IMG/VR virus record: IMGVR_UViG_3300044960_000077
Location: 1-44,491 of that record
Source of the DNA: a virus
Length of the DNA stretch: 44,491 nucleotides
Reading direction: 5' to 3' (one strand)
Shown: piece after piece, positions 16,856 to 26,339 of the stretch
How the letters are laid out: each line of letters opens with the position of its first letter
Position numbering within the stretch: the first letter of the stretch is position 1
The notes under the pieces: model-generated
What the model saw: only the letters and a program-made list of their open reading frames with translations
Databases searched by the model: none
What the model was told of the DNA's origin: nothing
Translations under genes and position numbers: made by a program

Positions 16856-17995
16856 ATGGGTGGAAAGAGTGAACAGAAGACCAAACCTTCACCAGAATCA
16901 CAGGCAGCAGCCGGATTACTCTTGGGCTATGTAGCCCCGCAGATAGCCCAAACAGCATTACCCACGAATCCTGTCTTTGCTAATTACGGGCAGCCCTCGC
17001 CAGGCGGGGGAGGCGGCTCATATACTTCCAGCCCTACTTTTCAGCCGACTAGCGGTATGGGATATGCCCCCTGGCTACAGATTGGCCCTAGCTCTCAATC
17101 TCCAACCATAACCGGAGCATTGCCGGGAACGGGCAGTCCTACCAATCCATTCGGCACACCCGGTTCAGTTCCGGGAACTATATTGCCCGATTGGGAAGAT
17201 TTAATGGCAATGTCCGGGCAATCCTTTTTCGGCTCTTTCGGTGAGGATAGCCCCTGGGCTACGGCCATGAATCAAATACTTAATCCCAAAGCCATACAAG
17301 TACCGCAGATAGGCGGAGGAGGCATGGGAGGTACCGGAGCTTCATTAGGCCGGGTTATTCCTAATGCCGATGTCCAGCAAGCATTAGACAAACTATTAAA
17401 TCCAGCTTCGGTATTCGACCAGATGTCGGGAGGGCCTATAGTTGACGAGATTAACGCACGAACCAATGCCCTGCAGGATGCCAACTCAGCCAGAGCCATG
17501 AGAGACATGGAGAGAATGATAGACATAGCTAATGCCGATTTAGCCGCCGGGGGAATAATCTCCGGTGACGTTATTCTCCGCGAACGTCGCCGAATCATTG
17601 ATGATGTTATGGACGACCTGAATGTTATTAATGCCGGGGTGGGGCTAGAGTCAACCAGATTTTTAGGCGAATTAGCCATGCAGGATTTACTTATGCAGTC
17701 AAACAACGCACAGGCAGTTTTGCAACAGGCTATGGTAGAGAAGGGCATAGATGCCAACTATGCGGCGCAGATGGCTAAAATAGCGGCAGACAAAGCGATT
17801 GCCCAGGCACAGTTACAGTTACAAGCACAGTTGGGACAACAGTCTAATGCGCTTAACCTTTTAGGGTTAGGACTACAGGATTATCAGAATATGCTCAATA
17901 GACAACTTGGTACAGCCACACTGCCATTTAACCTGTTAGGTCAGGTTATGGGCTTGCCGAGTATAGGTAGTGGAAGTTCTAAAGGATCGTTATAG
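16856..17995 (+). CDS. Ejection/internal virion protein
   Basis: The 379-residue protein has a Gly/Pro/Ser-rich N-terminal half and a long Ala/Gln-rich helical C-terminal half (AQLQLQAQLGQQSNALNLLG), with MGGKSEQKTKPSPES at the start. The layout and the position before other helical proteins and a 1010-residue protein resemble podophage ejection-protein clusters. It probably travels with DNA into the periplasm during infection. Confidence 0.55.
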   Translation: MGGKSEQKTKPSPESQAAAGLLLGYVAPQIAQTALPTNPVFANYGQPSPGGGGGSYTSSPTFQPTSGMGYAPWLQIGPSSQSPTITGALPGTGSPTNPFGTPGSVPGTILPDWEDLMAMSGQSFFGSFGEDSPWATAMNQILNPKAIQVPQIGGGGMGGTGASLGRVIPNADVQQALDKLLNPASVFDQMSGGPIVDEINARTNALQDANSARAMRDMERMIDIANADLAAGGIISGDVILRERRRIIDDVMDDLNVINAGVGLESTRFLGELAMQDLLMQSNNAQAVLQQAMVEKGIDANYAAQMAKIAADKAIAQAQLQLQAQLGQQSNALNLLGLGLQDYQNMLNRQLGTATLPFNLLGQVMGLPSIGSGSSKGSL

Positions 17996-18005
17996 GAGGT
18001 TTAAC

Positions 18006-18320
18006 ATGGGTTTACTATCAACAATGCTACCAATCGCAGCTTCATTCATTCCGGGGGTAGGCCCTTATCTTGGCCCGGCATTAGGTGCTGGGATGAACAT
18101 AGCACAGGGCGGAGGGATACTAAACTCCCTTGCCGGGGCTGGTTTGCAGATAGGGCTTAATAAATTGCCGGGAATGTTTAACCAAGGAGGGCAAGCATCT
18201 ACAGGACAGTTTGCTACTAAAGTATCCACACTCTCAGATGACATAATTGGACAAATGGCCGAGCAGAATCTCAGACGGTTAAGCGGTTCGTTTAGTCAGG
18301 GAATGATGGGAGGTCTCTAA
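18006..18320 (+). CDS. Small hydrophobic ejection-module protein
   Basis: The ATG at 18006 follows a perfect AGGAGGT. The 104-residue product is Gly/Ala/Pro-rich and hydrophobic (LLSTMLPIAASFIPGVGPYL; GAGMNIAQGGGILNSL), like small podophage proteins that insert in or cross membranes. Its stop overlaps the next start (TAATG). Confidence 0.55.
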   Translation: MGLLSTMLPIAASFIPGVGPYLGPALGAGMNIAQGGGILNSLAGAGLQIGLNKLPGMFNQGGQASTGQFATKVSTLSDDIIGQMAEQNLRRLSGSFSQGMMGGL

Positions 18321-19294
18321 TGGGCATACTCACACAACTTGCCGGACAACTTGGGGCTTTCGGACTAAACCAGCTAAATGACTGGTTACAACGCCGGAGG
18401 ATAGAGGGGCAATTTCAGGAGGATTTGCCCCGATATAATCAGTTTTTAGAAGAACTACAGTCATACGCCAAGCAGATAGACCCGAACACCGGGATACTCA
18501 CGGCAGGGGGAGCAATGGCCGGGGGATTGATACCAGATATACCGGAGATACGAAGCCCCGGATTATTAACCGCAGCTATCAATGCCTTGGGACAATATCA
18601 GCAGATGCCGTTTGATATTCAGGAAGAACAAAGGAAAAATCAGCAAGCCCTAGAACGGTATCAAGAACAATTGAGACTTCAAGAGGAAATGAGAAAGAGA
18701 CTTATGCGAGAAGAAATACCCATATTCCAGCAGAAACAGGATATAATTGAAGGCCGACAAAAACGGGTTAAGCAAACCGGAGGGGGTTCAACCGACCAAC
18801 TCGGAGGCTCCAGAACCAAGCCTAAAGAAGCTACTACAACCACGATTAAGGCCATTAAATCGAGCATTCAAGAAGCTATGCCCGAGATGTTTGAAATTGA
18901 ACTTACATCTCAGGGAACTCAAAAAATCACGGATAGAGTTAAACCGCAATATCAAAAAGCATTTAACCAGATACGCACCGAAGCCCTTAAAATCTATCAG
19001 AATAACAAAGTGAATTATCTGGATGCTACTAATCAGGCTATAGCCAATTATCAAAACAGGCATCAGGGATTATCTGATGTGGAAAGAAGGAAAGCATTGC
19101 TTAAAGAGCGGGGAGCTAAATTGCCCAATGCAGAACAGACACAAGCCCCATCAATGACCAAGACCACACTCAATGATCCCATCGCTCAACGAATTATCGA
19201 ACTTAGAAAAGGCGGTATGAAACCGGAAGAAATCAGGAAAGCACTTAAAGAGAAGAAAATAGATACTTCGTTATATGAGGAATTGCTAAAGTAA
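18320..19294 (+). CDS. Helical internal virion protein
   Basis: The 324-residue protein has a long Gln/Glu/Arg-rich coiled-coil region (about residues 90-145, with QRKNQQALERYQEQLRLQ). The C-terminus, ELRKGGMKPEEIRKALKEK, resembles short peptidoglycan- or protein-docking helices. It is coupled to both neighbours and is probably an ejection-complex component. Confidence 0.55.
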   Translation: MGILTQLAGQLGAFGLNQLNDWLQRRRIEGQFQEDLPRYNQFLEELQSYAKQIDPNTGILTAGGAMAGGLIPDIPEIRSPGLLTAAINALGQYQQMPFDIQEEQRKNQQALERYQEQLRLQEEMRKRLMREEIPIFQQKQDIIEGRQKRVKQTGGGSTDQLGGSRTKPKEATTTTIKAIKSSIQEAMPEMFEIELTSQGTQKITDRVKPQYQKAFNQIRTEALKIYQNNKVNYLDATNQAIANYQNRHQGLSDVERRKALLKERGAKLPNAEQTQAPSMTKTTLNDPIAQRIIELRKGGMKPEEIRKALKEKKIDTSLYEELLK

Positions 19295-22200
19295 ATGGGT
19301 AATCCGTTTGATGATATTATTCCCGATGAACCAAAGAAGAAATCCAACCCCTTTGATGATTTAATTCCAGAGGAAGCCAAGAGTCTAACCATCCCATCCC
19401 AGGAAGAAGTGCCAGCACCTACAGTTACACAGGAGAAACCTTTTTTAGAAAAGGCGAAGGAATTATTGCCATCTGGGGAACAGATGAAAACCATATTACG
19501 GAGAAGCGCATTCCCGTTTGTCAATGTACCAACTTTGCCAGGGGAACAAAGGGATGTTTTAAAAGAACCAGACCCGATTACAATGACTCTAGCTACGCAA
19601 ATACCTGCATCTTTGGGGGTAAGCATTCCTGCAAAATTAGCAACAGGCGGAGCAATCAATACAGGACTAGGAGCATTGGATAGATTAATAAGTCAACATA
19701 GGTTACCTACTTCAACCGAAGCCGGAATAGATTTTGGACTTGGATTAATCCCAGGAGCTATTGGGGCATATTCAAAATATATAGGCAAGGCTACAGGTAA
19801 AAGTGTTACTGATGTTCTAAAGCAAGCCAAGACTATAGCGGGAGAAACACACGAACCACTAGAAACAGTTGTGCAGAAGATGGTATCTGAAATACCCCCC
19901 GAATTCACAGCACCTACTAAGCCCTTAGAAACAGCATTAGGCAGGGAAGCGGGGAAGATTGCAGAAATATCAACTACTGATGTTACCCCCGAATCCCTGT
20001 TAAGTCCGGTGAGAGAAGGGGCAGTGAGATTCAGAAAAACAGCCACAGGGGAAACACCGTTAGTCGGTAGAACATTTAACTTGAATCGAATAGACAGCAC
20101 AGAGCAATACAAAAATTTCCTGACTAATTTCGTAGATCAGATACCGGAAGCTCAATTACCTAAAGAAACCTTTACATTTGCCCAACTAGAGAAACGGGCA
20201 GCACAGGAATTCGGATTATCCCCAAAACAATTTATGAAGAATCTCGGTGGAACCGGCAATTTGATTCGTGGAGATATTCGGCGGAATACAATAAGAGCCG
20301 CTGCCGCTATGGATGCGGCGGATATGAAAGGGCAAGCATTTCATCAAATGACCAAACAGTTGGATGAAGCGATTAAATCGGGGCAATTCACCGAAGAAAT
20401 GGAGGCTAAATGGCTAGAGGATATGGTAGAAACGGCCTTTGTGGTTAAAGAGGCCGGAGGCATCAGGTCTGAATTCGGGCGAGGTCTTAATGCTTTAAAA
20501 AGATTATCCAAAGGGGAGAAAGCCAGACAGCGCATTATCAATACAGTTGGAGAAACATTGAAGTCTAAGGGAATAACCAGCCAGGAGGCTATCAGCAAAC
20601 TAGCCGAGCTCGACCCTAACGACCCTAAGCAGGTCTTTATGTTCCTTCGTGGCCTAACCGAACATTCCACCAGAGACAAGATATACGAGGCATGGATTAA
20701 TGGGCTATTGTCCGGTCCCAAGACCCATATAGTAAACTCAACCTCCAATGCTTTAGTTACCGTATGGCGGGAAGCGGAAAGGCCAGTAGCCGCTACAGTG
20801 GATTTATTCAGGGCCAGAATGACCGGAACTCCTAGAGAGAGATTCTTTGGGGAAGCCGTACACGGCGGATTCGGGGCATGGCAGGGGTTAAAAGAGGGAT
20901 TCAGGATAGCAGGCAGGGCTTTTAAAGATGAATTACCGGAAGATGCTATAACTAAACTCGATATACCGGAAAGATTTTATGGAGGGGCGATCAAGGGCAG
21001 AGCGGGCAAGATAGTCAGACTACCCTCCCGATTTCTCATAGCCGCAGACGAATTTTTTAAATCTATAGGGCGCACATCAGAAAGATACGCTTTAGCTTTC
21101 AGGCAAGCATCGATCGAAGGTTTAGAGGGACAGGCCAAAGCGGAGCGCATAGCTGATTTAATAGCCAATCCGACAGAGGAGATACAAGAAAAAGCCTTAC
21201 AGGAATCGTTATATAGAACCTTCCAAAAACCTCTAGGCCCCTTCGGGCAAAAGTTCTTGAACCTCCGCCAGCATGGAGGTTTATCAGTGATCTTTCCATT
21301 TGTTAGAACTCCCATCAATATAGCCAAATTCGGATTAGAAAGAACTCCTTTAAATTTAGCAAAAGCAATGGGGGAGGGATTATCGGGAAGTTTAAGGGGC
21401 GGGCAGTTTGCAGATGAGGTAGCCAAAGGATTATTGGGTACGGCTATCGGAGCTGGCATAGTCATGGCAGCTAGAGAAGGCATGATAACGGGCGGAGGCC
21501 CGACCAACGACGAAGAAAAGCGCGTCTTATATGCTACTGGTTGGAAGCCATATAGTTTTAAGGTAGGTAACCAATACATAGGCTATGGCAGATTAGAGCC
21601 TTTAGGAGTGATATTAGGGCTGGCAGCAGATACGGCAGATTTATGGGATATAGCCGAACCGTCCGATGCGGTAAGGATTATCGGGGAATCCATAGGCAAG
21701 AACCTAACTTCAAAAACCTGGCTATTGGCACTCGAACAAGTTACCGATGCGTTAAGCGACCCAGAAAGAAACTTTTGGAAACTGGCTAGGGGATTGACCG
21801 GTTCTATAGTGCCTACAGGCATAGCACAGTTGTCCCAGGCATTCGACCCTAGAATGAAAGACCCGCAAAACATTCAAGAGGTCCTCATGTCCCGCATACC
21901 CGGATTCAGTCTAGAAGTAGAGCCATTAAGGGATATATGGGGAAAGCCTATACTTAGCCAGGAAACCGGCCCGGAGAGGTTCTTATCCCCATTCAGAAGA
22001 GGAGAAGTTGTCCAAGACGATGCCACCAACGAAGTACGCAGGCTAGGCATTACTGCCTATATGGGTACTCCGAGGGATGTTATCGGGGATATAAAGCTAA
22101 CCAGAGAACAGTACCAAAACTATGTGGCTACTTCGGGGGCATTGGCACATGAGAGAGTAACAGCATTAATCAGTTCACCATTTTACGAAAATCTGCCAGA

Positions 22201-22327
22201 CGAAAAGAAGGCTAGTTTGATAGAAAACATATTTAGAAAAGCCAGGGAGCAAGTTAGAAATGAAATCAAGAGAGGCATAATCACCGGCACTACAAACCCA
22301 AAGACGATTTATATTAGCCAAGAATGA
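19295..22327 (+). CDS. Large internal virion/ejection protein
   Basis: The 1010-residue protein begins with two NPFDD(I/L)IP repeats, a signature seen at the N-terminus of very large podophage internal proteins. Hydrophobic Gly/Ala segments follow (for example LLGTAIGAGIVMAARE). The middle holds 'GLLSGPKTHIVNSTSNALVT', another hallmark of these proteins. No lytic transglycosylase motif (E-S-x-F/Y) was found. It probably forms part of the trans-envelope channel for DNA entry. It abuts the preceding stop and overlaps the terminase by four bases. Confidence 0.65.
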   Translation: MGNPFDDIIPDEPKKKSNPFDDLIPEEAKSLTIPSQEEVPAPTVTQEKPFLEKAKELLPSGEQMKTILRRSAFPFVNVPTLPGEQRDVLKEPDPITMTLATQIPASLGVSIPAKLATGGAINTGLGALDRLISQHRLPTSTEAGIDFGLGLIPGAIGAYSKYIGKATGKSVTDVLKQAKTIAGETHEPLETVVQKMVSEIPPEFTAPTKPLETALGREAGKIAEISTTDVTPESLLSPVREGAVRFRKTATGETPLVGRTFNLNRIDSTEQYKNFLTNFVDQIPEAQLPKETFTFAQLEKRAAQEFGLSPKQFMKNLGGTGNLIRGDIRRNTIRAAAAMDAADMKGQAFHQMTKQLDEAIKSGQFTEEMEAKWLEDMVETAFVVKEAGGIRSEFGRGLNALKRLSKGEKARQRIINTVGETLKSKGITSQEAISKLAELDPNDPKQVFMFLRGLTEHSTRDKIYEAWINGLLSGPKTHIVNSTSNALVTVWREAERPVAATVDLFRARMTGTPRERFFGEAVHGGFGAWQGLKEGFRIAGRAFKDELPEDAITKLDIPERFYGGAIKGRAGKIVRLPSRFLIAADEFFKSIGRTSERYALAFRQASIEGLEGQAKAERIADLIANPTEEIQEKALQESLYRTFQKPLGPFGQKFLNLRQHGGLSVIFPFVRTPINIAKFGLERTPLNLAKAMGEGLSGSLRGGQFADEVAKGLLGTAIGAGIVMAAREGMITGGGPTNDEEKRVLYATGWKPYSFKVGNQYIGYGRLEPLGVILGLAADTADLWDIAEPSDAVRIIGESIGKNLTSKTWLLALEQVTDALSDPERNFWKLARGLTGSIVPTGIAQLSQAFDPRMKDPQNIQEVLMSRIPGFSLEVEPLRDIWGKPILSQETGPERFLSPFRRGEVVQDDATNEVRRLGITAYMGTPRDVIGDIKLTREQYQNYVATSGALAHERVTALISSPFYENLPDEKKASLIENIFRKAREQVRNEIKRGIITGTTNPKTIYISQE

Positions 22328-24066
22328 ACGCCTATGAACGCTTCGAGAAGCGCCTTAACACTTATAGCCTTTGGATTAAGCAAGAGAAGGGTCTATCCTA
22401 TCCCGACAGCACTAAGCTTTTAGGCTCTCTATTTCAACATTTCCGGGCATTTATAGAGTTAGAGTACAATAAGCCCATAGACGAGCTTAATTCCGAAGAC
22501 CTAAGCCTAGAGGACCTGAAGCTAGCCGCTTACGGGGGTTGGGCTTGGGGCTGGTCTAACGATGCCGACTTCCAGAAATCAAGTCGGTATAAAGCCTATC
22601 TGTTCCGCCCTAAGCAGCGTGAGTTCTGGTATGCTCCGGTCATTTTCCCGGCTTATGTAGGTGCCTGGCGTTCCGGCAAGACAGTTATATGCTGTCTAAA
22701 GGGGTTATGGCTGTCTAAAACTTATCCAGGGACTAAAGGCATTGTGGTTAGAAACACCTACCCCGAGCTGATGGATACGACCGTATCTAGCTTTATAAAG
22801 ATATTCGACTATTTCGAGTGGGAGGAGGGGAAGGAGTACCGGCATAAGATAGGCGATAAAAAGATACTGATTAAGGCAGCCGAGAAGGTGGACTCGATTA
22901 TAGATTACCGCCCGGCCAGGGAGCAGAACGAGACATTAGACTCTGCTGTATCGAGGTTTAAGGGTTATGAGCCTGACTGGGGCTTAATCTCCGAGGCTTC
23001 GGACGTAGACGAGAAGTTAGTCCTTACCCTATTCGGAAGAAGGGGGCAATGGGGCAAAATCACCCCGGAAAATAACATCTACGGCAAGGACTATTACCGC
23101 CCTTACCACAAGTGCATTATGGTAGAGAGCAACCCGCCCGACGACGAGCATTACTTGTTTAAACGGTACGTTAAAAAAGAGTTAAAAGATGGCGAAAAGA
23201 TTAAAGAAAATATGGCTAACCAGCATTACTTAATTATGGCCTCGACCTACGAAAATAAGCGTAACTTAGACCCGGACTACATTAAATCTTTAGAGGCTAT
23301 GGACGAAATTTGGAAGCGCCAGTATCTATACGGCCAGTGGGGTTATGTGCCACTGGAAGGCGAGCCGATATACAATTTCCGTTACGAGACGTACGTCCGC
23401 AAAGACTTCTTAAAATATCACCCGGAGCTACCCATGATACGGGGCTGGGACCTAGGCGCTACGGATAAATGGAAAGCCTGTATAGTCTGTCAGCTAGACC
23501 CTAAAGGCATCCTTTTAGTCTTAGCCGAGATTATCCGCGCCGAGCCGGGTATAGAGCAATTTGGCCGTCTGGTACAAAGACAATGCAACCTCCTATTCCC
23601 GGAGATAAAAAACTGGAAGGATATAGCCGACCCGGTAGCCTGCACGGTCAAGTCTCAAACCGATATGAAATCAGCCGCCGACATTCTAAGACCTTTAGGC
23701 ATACACTTAATCGCAGGAGAGGCCGGATTCGATATTAGAAGAGACGCCGTAGTCCAAGTAATGTCCCGGCTGGTAGACGGCTTCCCGGGTATGCTCATCT
23801 CAGAGCCTAACTGCCGTACTTTAGTCAAAGGCTTCATGGGTAATTACCGCTATAAAATAGTCCGGTCAGATACCGGCCAATTCTCAAGAACACCGGTAAA
23901 TGATATGTACGCCCACGTCCAGACCGCTCTCCAATACTTGTGCACCCGCCTAGGCTACGCCAACGTCAAACGTATGAAAGATATGCTAAATAAAATCAAG
24001 AAAAAAAATCCCGATATTTACTCCAAACAGAAAGAAAAAGCCTATAGGAATATGATGAATCGGTAG
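22324..24066 (+). CDS. terL: Terminase large subunit
   Basis: The 580-residue ATPase-nuclease cleaves and packages concatemeric DNA into the prohead. Residues 113-120 (GAWRSGKT) are the Walker A loop. DWGLISEAS (about 219-227) is the Walker B region with the catalytic Glu. MIRGWDLGATDKW (about 371-383) starts the RNase H-like nuclease domain with its first Asp. Placing terL at the end of the portal-ejection operon rather than before portal is unusual; no small subunit gene is adjacent. Confidence 0.9.
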   Translation: MNAYERFEKRLNTYSLWIKQEKGLSYPDSTKLLGSLFQHFRAFIELEYNKPIDELNSEDLSLEDLKLAAYGGWAWGWSNDADFQKSSRYKAYLFRPKQREFWYAPVIFPAYVGAWRSGKTVICCLKGLWLSKTYPGTKGIVVRNTYPELMDTTVSSFIKIFDYFEWEEGKEYRHKIGDKKILIKAAEKVDSIIDYRPAREQNETLDSAVSRFKGYEPDWGLISEASDVDEKLVLTLFGRRGQWGKITPENNIYGKDYYRPYHKCIMVESNPPDDEHYLFKRYVKKELKDGEKIKENMANQHYLIMASTYENKRNLDPDYIKSLEAMDEIWKRQYLYGQWGYVPLEGEPIYNFRYETYVRKDFLKYHPELPMIRGWDLGATDKWKACIVCQLDPKGILLVLAEIIRAEPGIEQFGRLVQRQCNLLFPEIKNWKDIADPVACTVKSQTDMKSAADILRPLGIHLIAGEAGFDIRRDAVVQVMSRLVDGFPGMLISEPNCRTLVKGFMGNYRYKIVRSDTGQFSRTPVNDMYAHVQTALQYLCTRLGYANVKRMKDMLNKIKKKNPDIYSKQKEKAYRNMMNR

Positions 24067-24080
24067 GTATAATCCCGGAT

Positions 24081-24260
24081 ATGGATATCCTCAAGCAGTT
24101 AGAACAAGCCGGGTTCGTTATCCAATGCGTTAAATGCTATAGCTACCTTATCGACATGGATTTCTCTCAAGGCGATGGTCAATTCCCCTCCCCGGCTTTG
24201 GGCTATCTTATCATCACCTGCAAAAACTGCGGCAATAAACTGGAAGTGGAGGAGCCATGA
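24081..24260 (+). CDS. 59-residue zinc-ribbon microprotein
   Basis: ATG at 24081 lies 14 bases after the terL stop. The product has C16-x2-C19 and C47-x2-C50, a zinc-ribbon arrangement. Its stop overlaps the next ATG (ATGA), supporting co-translation. Function unknown. Confidence 0.6.
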   Translation: MDILKQLEQAGFVIQCVKCYSYLIDMDFSQGDGQFPSPALGYLIITCKNCGNKLEVEEP

Positions 24261-24685
24261 GCATATTTAAACAACCAAAAGGATATAAAAGAACAGGAGT
24301 TATCCACAACTTATCCACACCCGAATCCTCTCAAAAAATAGATTGGAAATCAATAGCGACCGAACCTCAAAAAATCCGATGGAGCCATGTTATGAATCCT
24401 AATAGTTGGATTGACGATGAACTAAAACCTATCCCCACTACCACCTTCACCATGCCAGCCCGGACTACAGATAGAAAACTATATATTGAATCCATCGAAG
24501 GACTACAACCCTTTGATGTCTGGATAATCAACGAAACCAGAGAACAATTACTCATTCTTACCATCAACCCCAATAATTCATCTATTCACGTAGACCGGGA
24601 ATACCTCCAAAATGAACACGCTAAACCCATCAAAAAAGGCTACCACCTCACCGTGATCGCTAGTCATACTATCAGGGAAAAATAA
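24257..24685 (+). CDS. Hypothetical protein at the end of the structural operon
   Basis: The 142-residue product is mostly beta with few small residues and has no domain I recognise. It is coupled to the zinc-ribbon gene by ATGA and is the last plus-strand gene before the convergent region. A virion decoration protein is possible but unsupported. Confidence 0.55.
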   Translation: MSIFKQPKGYKRTGVIHNLSTPESSQKIDWKSIATEPQKIRWSHVMNPNSWIDDELKPIPTTTFTMPARTTDRKLYIESIEGLQPFDVWIINETREQLLILTINPNNSSIHVDREYLQNEHAKPIKKGYHLTVIASHTIREK

Positions 24686-24686
24686 A

Positions 24687-24704
24687 TTTACGAAATCTCG
24701 TAAA
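24687..24704. repeat. Perfect inverted repeat TTTACGA-AATC-TCGTAAA
   Basis: Seven-base arms separated by four bases begin one base after the stop at 24685. The pentamer TACGA/TCGTA recurs four more times in the next 180 bases. Confidence 0.6.
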
Positions 24705-24731
24705 AATCGAAATTGCTACGAGCCTCGTTTA

Positions 24732-24759
24732 CGAAAATGCCTAAAATAGGTGTTTTTCG
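24732..24759. terminator. Possible bidirectional terminator
   Basis: The sequence is a near-symmetric hairpin with CCTA-AAA-TAGG at its heart, an A-run on the left and five T on the right (24753-24757). Genes converge here from both sides (24685 on plus, 24901 on minus), as expected for a shared terminator. The stem is short and AT-rich. Confidence 0.45.
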
Positions 24760-24900
24760 GCCTATCTAATAATGTGAATTTCAAAATATCCAACGACTTT
24801 AATGGATTGCGAAATTTGATACGATGCCATATACGTCTTTGACCTTTTTATTGCTCAAAACAAACGACGTTCGTAGGGAAAATGGATAAAATGGGGTATT

Positions 24901-25176
24901 CTAGCCTGACTTCGAAACCCGTTTTCTAGCCTGCAATTTCTTAAACCGCTCCCTAGCTATCTTTCTCTGAGTCTCAGATACCCTCCTGGGCGGACTTACT
25001 TTCACCCACCTCTTAGGTACTAAATAACACTCGTAATCCCCCTGCGTTCTGAATGGCTTTATCCCCCGCTTCCGCATCATGCTCTTAACTCGCTTCTGCC
25101 GAGTTGCTATCCAAGCGTCATCTTCCGCATCATTGAAATTAATTACTGTCTCCGTTTCCTGTCTGGTAAGTCCCAT
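24901..25176 (-). CDS. Conserved phage protein, TRQETETVINFN family
   Basis: The 91-residue product begins MGLTRQETETVINFNDAEDD. This pattern ('LTR-ETE--IN-N-AE--A-v-T') is seen in small proteins of many phages, followed here by a basic C-terminal half. GGAGG is found upstream. Function unknown. Confidence 0.65.
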   Translation of the reverse strand: MGLTRQETETVINFNDAEDDAWIATRQKRVKSMMRKRGIKPFRTQGDYECYLVPKRWVKVSPPRRVSETQRKIARERFKKLQARKRVSKSG

Positions 25177-25204
25177 ATAAATACCTCCGAAGTTTTTTCC
25201 TGAA

Positions 25205-25513
25205 TTATACCACCCCCCTGAGATTTTTGATACCCATATCCGGGAGTAGGATACTTGCGTGCGCAGGTCGCCCCCGGCCTGTCTTGCCTACCCGTACCGG
25301 TCGGGGGGCTGTCTGATCCGGCCACGCAAACCAACCCCCCGGCCCTTCGATCAAGCCTTCGGAAAATGGACAATTCCCCGGCATATCTACCAATTCCGGC
25401 CCTGCTATATATGCGCAATCGTCGGGAATAACGGTAATTGAAATAAGGGCGTGTGCGGAACTGCCTGAAATCATTGGGAAATTGGAAAAAGACGTAGGTC
25501 TGATAATCTTCAT
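25205..25513 (-). CDS. Hypothetical protein downstream of the HTH gene
   Basis: The 102-residue frame starts 8 bases after the stop of the HTH gene and has a plausible beta-rich N-terminal half (STKVIPDD-type turns, ending WFAWPDQ). The C-terminal third is Arg/Gly-rich. An alternative overlapping minus frame (25143-25418) looks random. Moderate support only. Confidence 0.45.
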   Translation of the reverse strand: MKIIRPTSFSNFPMISGSSAHALISITVIPDDCAYIAGPELVDMPGNCPFSEGLIEGPGGWFAWPDQTAPRPVRVGKTGRGRPAHASILLPDMGIKNLRGVV

Positions 25514-25521
25514 TATGTAAA

Positions 25522-26040
25522 CTAATCGGATTCGTCGGAGGCTTCTATCGCCTCGGGCTGGACGGGCAGCGGGCTGGAATGATGCAGATGAATATGACGG
25601 TGAGAGTGCTCGTGCTGGACCGTGTCTTTGAGCAGGCCAAGGCGCCGGTAATAGAGCTCCCGGTCCTTCGCCGTGCCCTCAAGTGCTTGTTCTAAGGTCT
25701 TCAGATCGACGGCAAACCGTGAACCTCGAATAATCTCATCAACCTCTTGGTTGATAAACCTGTAAAAATCCCGTCCGTTTTTTTTTGCACGATAAATTTC
25801 TTGATAAACCGTTTTTCTGTCGACACCAATTTTGTCAGCTAATTTATGAAGAGGTAGGTCCTGCTGGTCAAGATAGGAGGCAATCGCTATACGTCGGAGA
25901 GTAGGCGGGAAATCATCCAAAGTAAGCTTTTTGGGTTCATCTATATATTCTGCCTTTGCTGGGACATCCGGGATAGCCGGGGTATCCGGGACATCCGGGA
26001 TGGCCTTCGGAGGGTTATCGGGGTTATCGTTATCATTCAT
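25522..26040 (-). CDS. HTH protein, probable small terminase subunit
   Basis: The 172-residue product has a Pro/Asp repeat region (PDVPDTPAIPDVPAK). A helix-turn-helix follows (about 55-80: LHKLADKIGVDRKTVYQEIY), then a helical segment with ALEGTAKDRELYYRRLGLLKD and a His-rich tail (HEHSHRHIHLHH). HTH plus helical oligomerisation region with 'G--kd--yyrrlgl-kd' is common among phage small terminases, but a transcription factor cannot be excluded. The gene is separated from terL and transcribed towards it. Its start lies 7 bases from a -10 box with no ribosome site. Confidence 0.5.
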   Translation of the reverse strand: MNDNDNPDNPPKAIPDVPDTPAIPDVPAKAEYIDEPKKLTLDDFPPTLRRIAIASYLDQQDLPLHKLADKIGVDRKTVYQEIYRAKKNGRDFYRFINQEVDEIIRGSRFAVDLKTLEQALEGTAKDRELYYRRLGLLKDTVQHEHSHRHIHLHHSSPLPVQPEAIEASDESD

Positions 26041-26165
26041 AGGGATAATTGTAATTAAAGAAATACATATAAATCAAGTATTAATAATAATAATAAATAT
26101 TATCTATAATAAATATTATCTCTCTTCTATTTGACATTATACCTTTATTCCTTTATACTATTATC
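26041..26165. promoter_or_regulatory. Divergent control region between the HTH and RHH genes
   Basis: Minus promoter: TTGATT (26077-26072), 18 bases, TACAAT (26053-26048), then the HTH ATG 7 bases on. Plus promoter: TTGACA (26131-26136), 17 bases, TATACT (26154-26159), then the RHH ATG 6 bases on. Between them lie two tandem 15/16-base repeats, TAATAAATATTATCT (26091 and 26107), each with an AT palindrome, placed like operators just upstream of the plus -35 box. Confidence 0.6.
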
Positions 26166-26339
26166 ATGAGAAAACCATATAAATTTGAGAATAAGGATAA
26201 TATAAGCAAGGTAAGTATTAGATTGCCGAGAGAGATAAAAGCCAAACTGGATAGGATTGCATTCGAGAAAAAGCTATCACTTAATAACGTGATTATTCAA
26301 GCAATTAAGCATGCTTTAAAGAATTTTTCCGAAAAATAA
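26166..26339 (+). CDS. Ribbon-helix-helix regulator
   Basis: The 57-residue protein has the Arc/CopG layout: a basic N-terminal arm, the KVSIRLPREIKAKLDRIA strand-helix and SLNNVIIQAIKHALKNF second helix. It should dimerise and bind palindromic operators by its beta ribbon. It is preceded by a strong promoter whose predicted start site is the ATG itself. Targets may be the repeats at 26091-26122 and the palindrome at 26356. Confidence 0.8.
   Translation: MRKPYKFENKDNISKVSIRLPREIKAKLDRIAFEKKLSLNNVIIQAIKHALKNFSEK

Noticed and set aside
17272-17757. 161-codon minus frame inside the ejection protein gene
   Set aside because: Antisense shadow with Ser/Ala/Ile bias and no ribosome site; the plus-strand gene is part of a tight operon.
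25143-25418. 91-codon minus frame overlapping two better genes
   Set aside because: Arg/Gly-rich random-looking product; overlaps the conserved TRQETE protein and the 25205-25513 frame.
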